Positions 56,920-64,000 of a stretch of 64,000 bases of DNA are shown here, in pieces. This stretch comes from Alkalihalobacillus sp. AL-G (GTDB lineage: Bacteria; Bacillota; Bacilli; Bacillales; Fictibacillaceae). The notes under the pieces were generated by a model. That model was not told where the DNA came from. It did not search any database and was given only the letters and a program-made list of their open reading frames with translations. Where the stretch lies: assembly GCF_030643805.1 (NCBI RefSeq), contig NZ_CP094656.1, positions 1,736,001-1,800,000 on the forward strand, read 5' to 3'. How positions within the stretch are numbered: position 1 is the stretch's first letter; each line of letters begins with the position of its first letter. Both the position numbers and the translations under genes were made by a program.

Positions 56920-57321
56920 AGAGGATGTTCAAAAACCGACTGCTAATTATTTGAACTTACTGAATATCCGACTCAACCATAGCACACAAAAAAAGGGACT
57001 GACTCATCCAAGGACTTGGCGCCTCCATACTGGAGCAAACCATTCCTTGTGGGTCAGTCCCTGTTCCATACCCGCACATGCTTGAAACATCACAAAAATG
57101 TTTTTTCACCGTAAGGGATGGAACAATGGGAGAGGAGAAACCGGAGTTAAGCCTATGGGGAAATAAGCTATACTCCGCGGTTCAACGAGGACTGACCCTA
57201 ACGAGTCAATCCCTAATTATAGTATTGAACAGATATCTCTTGTTCTATACGCACATTTTAAGTTTTATCATTTTTTATGGTAGGATAGTTAGGAAAAACA
57301 AAACGACAATGAGGTAACAAT
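56920..57321. other. Region upstream of rsmD with two hairpins
   Basis: 400 bp without a convincing gene. A long hairpin (56986-57063) pairs AGGGACTGAC and inner AAGGA with TCCTT and GTCAGTCCCT; its A-run on the left makes it a terminator on the minus strand. A second similar motif AGG-AC-TGAC...GTCA-AT-CCCT lies at 57188-57215. A 79-codon frame (57078-57317) runs through the probable rsmD promoter and is rejected. Confidence 0.5.
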
Positions 57322-58381
<1,060 letters not shown>

Positions 58382-58386
58382 AGGCG

Positions 58387-59616
58387 TTACTTCACACGAA
58401 TTGCTGTCTGATCGAGTGACCGCCAAATGATCAGAACATAAATGACGAGACTGACAAAGGTCACTGTCGCTCCAATCGTCAATAGCTGGTCCCAGATGGA
58501 CTCTGCCCAGCTTATGGTTGGGTGAGTAGCAAAAGCGGCAACGACAGAGGTTCCTGACGACTGTGATACATAAAGTGGCTTCCAGAGTAAGACGGTGAGC
58601 ACTGAAGCAACAAAACCATGTAACAGCCTTGCCATAAAAAATGGCTTAAATCGAATATCTGTCTCTGCGAGAATACTCGCAACCTGAGCATGAACGGAAA
58701 ATCCATTGAACGCTAAAATAAAGCTGACGATAATTGCTTGGTGGATGAGTGGAGTATTTACTTCACTGACCTGCTGGCTTCCTATCGTTATTTCTAATAA
58801 CCCTGTAATAAAAGGGATGCTTAGATCCTGTGAAAAGCCTATAATTCCAATAAAAGCTGAAAAAACTGACGCGAGAAACGCGGTAATATTCACTTCTGCA
58901 AGCATTCGGTTCAACACCGAAAATAAGAGAATGAATCCCCCGATCATCAGTAACGTTTGGATGGAATGTTGAACGGCATCACCTAATATCTTTCCAAATG
59001 GACGTGGATCTCGTCGCTTTACCTCATTCATACGATATAAAGCATATTTTAACCGATTGTTTGGAACATGTTTTTTATTTCGCAGTGGAAATTGCCGATA
59101 GTCCTTTCCATAAAAGCGCATGACCAGGCCAACGACAATATTTCCTAAGTAATGTGCTGCAACCAACAATAGACCAAGATCGGTATTATAAAAAAATCCG
59201 ATTGAAATAGCGACGAGTATAAACAAAGGATTCGAACAGTTCGTAAATGAAACAAGACGTTCTGCTTCGATTTGTGTCAACTCATTCTCCTGTCTCAATC
59301 GTGCTGTGAATTTAGCACCTGCTGGAAATCCAGATGAAATCCCCATCGCCCAGACAAAACCGCCGGCTCCGGGTACATTGAACAACGGTCTCATGAATGG
59401 TTCAAGCAACACACCAACTAGTCTTACTACGCCAAAGCTAATTAATATTTCACTTATGATAAAAAAGGGTAAAAGGGAAGGAAAGACGATTTCCCACCAT
59501 GTTGTCAACCCCTTTAATGATGATTCAAACGCTGCTTTTGGGTATAACATTAAGGAGAAGGCAAAAAAGGAAGCAATAACTGCATAAGATATATTTTTTA
59601 TTCGAGAATGGAACAA
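58387..59616 (-). CDS. ylbJ: Sporulation integral membrane protein YlbJ
   Basis: A 409-aa membrane protein with about eleven helices related to nucleoside-transporter gates (Gate domain). B. subtilis YlbJ (408 aa) is a sporulation membrane protein. It shows WWEIVFPSLLPFFIISE near 40, SGFPAGAKFTARLRQ and FNGFSVHAQVASIL. Convergent with coaD; divergent from ylbK. Confidence 0.92.
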   Translation of the reverse strand: MFHSRIKNISYAVIASFFAFSLMLYPKAAFESSLKGLTTWWEIVFPSLLPFFIISEILISFGVVRLVGVLLEPFMRPLFNVPGAGGFVWAMGISSGFPAGAKFTARLRQENELTQIEAERLVSFTNCSNPLFILVAISIGFFYNTDLGLLLVAAHYLGNIVVGLVMRFYGKDYRQFPLRNKKHVPNNRLKYALYRMNEVKRRDPRPFGKILGDAVQHSIQTLLMIGGFILLFSVLNRMLAEVNITAFLASVFSAFIGIIGFSQDLSIPFITGLLEITIGSQQVSEVNTPLIHQAIIVSFILAFNGFSVHAQVASILAETDIRFKPFFMARLLHGFVASVLTVLLWKPLYVSQSSGTSVVAAFATHPTISWAESIWDQLLTIGATVTFVSLVIYVLIIWRSLDQTAIRVK

Positions 59617-59735
59617 TCCTAAGCCTCCTTATCATAAAATCGAATAACAGATGTAGTAAGGTAAGTTGTCCTCATTTATGTATACGCACAGTGCATAAGA
59701 TTAGACCATGAGAATCGTCAGGAGGTTCGGTGAAC

Positions 59736-60527
59736 ATGCAACCAAAAGTTGGTTTAGCACTTGGGTCCGGGGGTGCTCGTGGATTTGCCCATATTGGGGT
59801 TATAAAAGCACTGCATCAAGCCGGGATACCAATTAACATGATTGCAGGGAGCAGCATGGGAGCTCTTGTTGGCGCCTTATATTGTATCGGACATCACCCA
59901 GATACTATGGTTAAAATGGCACGTTTGTTCCGTAGAAAATATTACATGGATTATACAGTACCAAGAATGGGATTTGTTTCTGGTCAAAAAGTAAAACAAC
60001 TGATGCATGCCCTGACCCATGGAAAGAGTATAGAAGAATTAAACATCCCACTCTCCATTATTGCAACTGACCTTTTAAAAGGAGAAAAAGCGATATTACA
60101 AACTGGACCTGTGTCCGACGCAATTCGTGCGAGCATCGCAGTGCCGGGAATATTCGTGCCACATAAAATTGGCGACCGTCTTTTAATTGACGGGGGAGTA
60201 ATTGATCGGGTTCCTGTTTCTGTAGTCAAGGAAATGGGGGCAGACATTGTCATTGCTGTCGACATCTCACATATAAAAGAAAACCCGGAGATCAATACAA
60301 TCTTTGATGTGATCTTACAGAGTATTGATATCATGCAACGAGAACTCGTAAAAGTAAGCGAAATTTCTTCAGATGTCTTAATCCGTCCAATGGTTGAAAA
60401 GTTTAGCTCTTCATCGTTTACCCAAATTGACGAGATTATCTCACTTGGGGAAGAAGAAACGAAATTGAAACTTCAAGATATCAAAGATGCACTTCATAAT
60501 TGGAGGAAACAAAATGGAGAAAAATAG
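59736..60527 (+). CDS. ylbK: Patatin-like phospholipase YlbK
   Basis: A 263-aa patatin-like acyl hydrolase with oxyanion motif GSGGARGFAH (about 10-19), nucleophile elbow GSSMGAL (Ser ~42) and catalytic DGG in LLIDGGVIDRVP. ATG at 59736 with AGGAGG 10 nt upstream; GTG 59730 is the alternative. The stop overlaps the start of ylbL. Confidence 0.92.
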   Translation: MQPKVGLALGSGGARGFAHIGVIKALHQAGIPINMIAGSSMGALVGALYCIGHHPDTMVKMARLFRRKYYMDYTVPRMGFVSGQKVKQLMHALTHGKSIEELNIPLSIIATDLLKGEKAILQTGPVSDAIRASIAVPGIFVPHKIGDRLLIDGGVIDRVPVSVVKEMGADIVIAVDISHIKENPEINTIFDVILQSIDIMQRELVKVSEISSDVLIRPMVEKFSSSSFTQIDEIISLGEEETKLKLQDIKDALHNWRKQNGEK

Positions 60528-61557
60528 GGTTTTTAATTTTAGGGCGCAGTGGCCATGGGTGATTCTGTTACTCATTATTCTAGCCGCACTTTTACCCTTA
60601 CCTTATTACATGACTCAGCCAGGTTCTGCCAAAGTTTTGGAACCGATCGTTGATGTTGAAAATGGAGATGAGTCAAAGGGAGTCTTCATGTTAACAACCG
60701 TTTTAGTCGGGAAAGCAAATGTGGCAGAGTACATATGGGCAAAAGCAAGCGAATACCGTGATGTATTTCCAAAAGAGCAAATCCGAGGAACGGATGAAAC
60801 GGATGAGGAATACGAAGCAAGACAACTTCAACTTATGCAAAGCTCTCAGGACGCTGCCAGAATTGTAGCATTTAAGGCAGCAGGAAAAGAAATCGAAATT
60901 CTCCATAAGGGTGTATTAGTAACAGGCGTCATTTCAGGAATGCCTGCAGCAAAAAAACTAGTTGTAGGGGATTTGATCATTGCTTTGAACGGGGAACCAA
61001 TCTATACAGCTGAACAGCTTATTCAAGGTCTAAAGAAGTTTAGCGAAAATGACAAAGTAACGTTAACCGTTAAAAATTCGGATCAAAAGAAAGAGGTTGA
61101 GCTGACTTTAAAGCCATTCCCAGAAAAACTCGTTAAGAATGGTGACCAAAACAAATTTGGAATCGGCATAACCTACCCTGTTACTTTTACAGAAGTAGAA
61201 ACCGATCCGACAGTAAAAATCGATACGAACCAAATTGGAGGACCATCAGCAGGCTTCATGTTTACTCTTGAGATTTATGATCAATTGACAAAAGAGGACT
61301 GGACGAAGGGATATCGTATTGCTGGTACAGGTACAATGAATATTGAAGGTAAAATTGGTCCGATCGGTGGTATTAAACAGAAAGTGGTTGCAGCAGATAA
61401 TGCAAATGCTGATATCTTTTTCGCGCCGGTAGCTGCATCGAATTATAAACATGCGAAAGAGGCAGCAAAGGATATTAATACTGAAATGAAGATCGTCCCG
61501 GTGGAAACCTTCCAGGACGCAATTGATTTTCTTAAAGGTCTAGAGAGTAAGCATTAA
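60514..61557 (+). CDS. ylbL: PDZ-Lon-like protease YlbL
   Basis: Membrane-anchored S16-type protease: an N-terminal helix (about 10-28), a PDZ domain (about 130-200) and a Lon-like domain with the Ser in GGPSAGFMF (about 245) and Lys in GGIKQKVVAA (about 290). 347 aa. Starts within the ylbK end (14-bp overlap; GGAGGAAAC). Confidence 0.94.
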   Translation: MEKNRVFNFRAQWPWVILLLIILAALLPLPYYMTQPGSAKVLEPIVDVENGDESKGVFMLTTVLVGKANVAEYIWAKASEYRDVFPKEQIRGTDETDEEYEARQLQLMQSSQDAARIVAFKAAGKEIEILHKGVLVTGVISGMPAAKKLVVGDLIIALNGEPIYTAEQLIQGLKKFSENDKVTLTVKNSDQKKEVELTLKPFPEKLVKNGDQNKFGIGITYPVTFTEVETDPTVKIDTNQIGGPSAGFMFTLEIYDQLTKEDWTKGYRIAGTGTMNIEGKIGPIGGIKQKVVAADNANADIFFAPVAASNYKHAKEAAKDINTEMKIVPVETFQDAIDFLKGLESKH

Positions 61558-61603
61558 TAAAATATCATGAGTGGCCAAGGAGTGACGACCCGAGATCAGC
61601 CTT

Positions 61604-62827
61604 TTATATTTGATGGCGAAGCGGCGGTGTCGAGTATTCTTGTTTCCACAGTGTAGAATGACAGTCGGACGGGAAGCCTAATATATACGTTTTTGTCGCT
61701 CTCATATCCAGTTCAATCAGTGGGTCATCATGTTGTGAAACTGTGCTGACTAATGGTAGAGCCATTTTCTTTTTGATTTGACTCAAATACTGCTGACCCG
61801 TAGGACTCATGCCCAATAAACGAACATAAGACGGACCAGACAAAGTCGCCTTTTCCATAACAGACTTATGAGTATTTGTAAGGATATGTGTACAGAGACG
61901 TTGTAATCTCGTCCACGTGTACCGTTTTGTTTTTACACTGTTCAGGAAGTCATGAAAGGATTCAGATTCCTTAATCAGGTCAAGCAATCTGTTTTCCAGT
62001 CCTTCTACACACTCATATATACTGGAAAGTTCACTTGGTGTTGATGTGAACAAACGGTATTTCAGTAAAGGGAAATACTTTTCCCAACTCTGGAATTGCT
62101 GGTAAGCACTGAGATGTTTTGTTAAACTGTCGTTTGTTGCAGGCGGTACCAGCTCTGATATACTACTCAGGGGCTCCTGATGCTCAATCAACTTGCTGCG
62201 GATACCAGTTGCACTTGCAATGGTGTTTGAGGTATTTTCTTTATCATGATAACCCGCTCCGGTTCTTTTAATCGTTTCTGGGATGATGGATGAATTGAGC
62301 TTACGAATAGCATTTATGTAATGGAAACCTAAAATATTGTTTGGCTTTGACAGGTCTACAGTAGTTTCTGGTCGCTCTGGGATCTCTAGAAATGCCCGTG
62401 ATGCAGCAGAAGGGTAACTCAGCCCTGACTGAATTTGGGCCTGAATTCTTTCATTATACATTCTTTCGTTTTGTTCGATGAACGATACAGTGTTCAAGAA
62501 TGGTTCTATTTCACCTGACTCGCTTCCAAAAATGATTCGTCTGCAAAGGAGTGCGTCAAGGATTGCTACCGCACCAAAGGCGAATTGGTCCGCTCTTTGA
62601 GTAGCGTATGCGTACGGTAATTCCACAACAACATCGACGCCAGAACGAAGGGCCATTTCCGTACGTGTCCATTTTGATACCATTGCAGGCTCTCCACGTT
62701 GCAGGAAGTTACCGCTCATGACTGCAATAGCAAGTTCAGCTTCTGATTTTTTTTTCGCTTCTTGTAAATGATAGAAATGACCGTTATGAAATGGATTGTA
62801 TTCAACGATTAGGCCAAGAGCATTCAT
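61604..62827 (-). CDS. tmcAL: tRNA(Met) cytidine acetate ligase
   Basis: A 407-aa ylbM product. TmcAL uses acetate and ATP to form N4-acetylcytidine at the wobble base of elongator tRNA-Met. Nucleotidyl-transferase-like start GLIVEYNPFHNGHFYHL with H-x-G-H (HNGH) followed by AVMSGNFLQRGEPA. Length is near 415 in B. subtilis. Divergent from ylbN. Confidence 0.95.
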   Translation of the reverse strand: MNALGLIVEYNPFHNGHFYHLQEAKKKSEAELAIAVMSGNFLQRGEPAMVSKWTRTEMALRSGVDVVVELPYAYATQRADQFAFGAVAILDALLCRRIIFGSESGEIEPFLNTVSFIEQNERMYNERIQAQIQSGLSYPSAASRAFLEIPERPETTVDLSKPNNILGFHYINAIRKLNSSIIPETIKRTGAGYHDKENTSNTIASATGIRSKLIEHQEPLSSISELVPPATNDSLTKHLSAYQQFQSWEKYFPLLKYRLFTSTPSELSSIYECVEGLENRLLDLIKESESFHDFLNSVKTKRYTWTRLQRLCTHILTNTHKSVMEKATLSGPSYVRLLGMSPTGQQYLSQIKKKMALPLVSTVSQHDDPLIELDMRATKTYILGFPSDCHSTLWKQEYSTPPLRHQI

Positions 62828-62997
62828 AGTACCAACTCCTTATTGTTATATTGTATCAGAATCTGGTAGGCTGATTAAATGCAGAATCAAAAACAAAAAT
62901 GGGTACAAAGAGGAAAGTCAATGATTAAATAAGTAAAATATGTCCGATAGGACGATTGGCAAGCGAAATCTCAGCCGAAGCATGTAAAGAAAAAATG

Positions 62998-63026
62998 TTG
63001 ACAATTATTTCATTGAAAGCTATAAT
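62998..63026 (+). promoter_or_regulatory. SigA promoter of ylbN-rpmF
   Basis: TTGACA, a 17-bp spacer and TATAAT: a consensus SigA promoter 29 bp upstream of ylbN. Confidence 0.92.
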
Positions 63027-63054
63027 TACTACTGTTGCCTTGAGGTGATGACAT

Positions 63055-63582
63055 ATGAAATGGTCCATACAGCAACTGAGAAGTTTTCAGCACAAAGGAC
63101 TAAAAATTGATGAAACAATCAAGATGGAAATGATACGCGATTTTGATCCGGAAATTCTCGAACTTTCACCAGTTCATGTAAAGGGAAATGCTGAGATTAA
63201 CCAAAATCGTGCCGTATTTCATCTTACATTGACAGGGGAAATGACCTTACCTTGTGCAAAAACACTTGTGGAAGTCCCTTATCCGTTTACGATCCAATCA
63301 ACAGAAATTTTTCTGTTTGATCCGGAGCACAGTGTAGACGCAAATGAGGAAGATATTCACGTATTAGAGGGAAACACGGTCGATTTAATACCCTATATCC
63401 GTGAAAATATCCTTCTGGAAAAGCCTTTGAAGATTATCAGCCCTGAACCAACTAATGACCCGCCAGCTCCACCTACAGGAAAGGGTTGGGATGTTGTTGA
63501 AGAGAGTGAACAACGCGAAAAGGTTGATCCGAGAATGGCCGAACTGGCTAAGTTACTTAACAAAAATGATGAAAAAAAGTGA
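63055..63582 (+). CDS. ylbN: YlbN/YceD family (DUF177) protein
   Basis: A 175-aa DUF177 protein co-transcribed with rpmF, a pairing common in bacteria (YceD with L32), where it is linked to 23S rRNA accumulation. It contains LTLTGEMTLPCAKTLVEVPYP. Ribosome-binding site GAGGTGATGAC. Confidence 0.93.
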   Translation: MKWSIQQLRSFQHKGLKIDETIKMEMIRDFDPEILELSPVHVKGNAEINQNRAVFHLTLTGEMTLPCAKTLVEVPYPFTIQSTEIFLFDPEHSVDANEEDIHVLEGNTVDLIPYIRENILLEKPLKIISPEPTNDPPAPPTGKGWDVVEESEQREKVDPRMAELAKLLNKNDEKK

Positions 63583-63643
63583 AGAAACGTCAACTAGCTT
63601 GACCTTCTATAACTGAACAATCCCGTTAAGGAGGTGGAAACAC

Positions 63644-63817
63644 ATGGCAGTACCTTTTAGAAGAACCTCTACTACTCGTAAAAACAAACGTCGTACACAT
63701 TATAAGCTAAAAGTACCTGGAATGGTAAAATGCCCAGAATGTGGCGAATACAAGCTTTCTCACCGTGTATGTCCGGAATGTGGAACATACAAAGGAAAAG
63801 AAGTAGTTTCAAAATAA
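63644..63817 (+). CDS. rpmF: Ribosomal protein L32
   Basis: A 57-aa protein: [20 protein letters not shown] is the L32 start, and CPECGEYK and CPECGTYK form a four-Cys zinc ribbon, so it is a zinc-containing (C+) form. AAGGAGGTGG is a strong ribosome-binding site. 61 bp after ylbN; followed by a strong terminator. Confidence 0.98.
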   Translation: MAVPFRRTSTTRKNKRRTHYKLKVPGMVKCPECGEYKLSHRVCPECGTYKGKEVVSK

Positions 63818-63824
63818 GTAACTT

Positions 63825-63867
63825 AAACGGGGTTGACTCTAGCATCTAGAGTCAGCCCCGTTTTTTA
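63825..63867 (+). terminator. Terminator after rpmF
   Basis: ACGGGG-N2-GACTCTAG pairs with CTAGAGTC-N-GCCCCGT around CAT, followed by TTTTTT. Confidence 0.93.
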
Positions 63868-63988
63868 TATCGTGGATGGAACCTGGGTATGAAGCATTCA
63901 TAGCGACGGTTTCACGAGAAATCAACGGGAAACCAGCTGTATGAGCCTATCATCACGACTTTTTCCCTCGAAAAGGAGAATGTACAAG

Positions 63989-64000
63989 TGAAAATCAAAA
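63989..64000 (+). CDS. Possible start of next gene (partial)
   Basis: GTG (63989) 9 nt after AAAGGAG begins VKIK and runs to the window edge. Only four codons are visible, so the product is unknown. Confidence 0.35.

Noticed and set aside
57205-57225. Remnant of the 52-bp repeat (AATCCCTAATTA)
   Set aside because: Only about 12 bases match and they belong to a hairpin of the TGAC...GTCA type; chance is sufficient.
57078-57317. 79-codon ORF upstream of rsmD
   Set aside because: It crosses the likely rsmD promoter, lacks a ribosome-binding site and ends in low-complexity sequence.

Overview
The window is a chromosomal segment of a low-GC, endospore-forming Bacillales bacterium (Bacillaceae). 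The evidence is gene order: ktrC-rnjA-rpoY, ykrA-defB-ykyA-pdhABCD-slp, SR1-speA, yktB-ykzI-suhB, ylaF-typA-ylaH-ylaI-ylaJ, glsA-ylaN-ftsW-pycA-ctaA-ctaBCDEFG and ylbA-ylbN-rpmF follow the Bacillus subtilis map almost gene for gene. Sporulation-linked genes (ylaJ, ylbD, ylbJ, ylbF/ricF) fit a spore former. I see no rRNA, tRNA, insertion sequence, prophage or CRISPR array. It is not B. subtilis itself: several genes expected from that map are absent (for example ylaK), and others are interposed (a BCCT transporter, a lipoprotein deacetylase, a GNAT-SCP2 protein, a NERD protein, an M50-like protein).

Region by region. 1-2.6 kb holds the end of an asymmetric heterodimeric ABC exporter. 3.0-5.4 kb is a two-gene cytochrome bd-type oxidase behind a Rex-like operator. 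5.4-9.0 kb has a K+ channel regulator, then a 52-bp tandem repeat array, then RNase J1 and the epsilon subunit of RNA polymerase. 9.4-12.8 kb is small metabolism and peptide deformylase. 13.3-18.2 kb is the pyruvate dehydrogenase operon behind a long structured leader. 18.2-24.6 kb is mixed and includes the dual-function RNA SR1 with its 42-aa peptide. 24.7-34.6 kb is the ykt/yla housekeeping set. 35.1-35.7 kb holds a second 52-bp array, homologous to the first but inverted. 36.8-49.4 kb covers ftsW, pyruvate carboxylase, haem A/O synthesis and the caa3 oxidase operon. 49.5-64 kb is the ylb cluster ending at rpmF.

Functionally the segment joins carbon entry (pyruvate dehydrogenase, pyruvate carboxylase), terminal respiration (caa3 and bd-type oxidases, haem A/O synthesis), RNA turnover and transcription (RNase J1, RpoY, RicF, RsmD, TmcAL) and division/spore functions. 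SR1P links the glycolytic enzyme GapA to RNase J1 in B. subtilis, and both SR1 and rnjA lie here.

The main unexplained structure is the pair of 52-bp tandem arrays. Every one of 26 full units is exactly 52 bp, close to five turns of B-DNA. The two arrays differ at about 12 of 52 positions, lie in opposite orientation and both sit between convergent genes. A shorter hairpin element (about 61-66 bp) also recurs upstream of two genes, and the intrinsic terminators share a recurring TGAC...GTCA stem. Start sites were chosen by Shine-Dalgarno spacing and remembered family lengths. Homology calls rest on recognition from memory, not on database searches.
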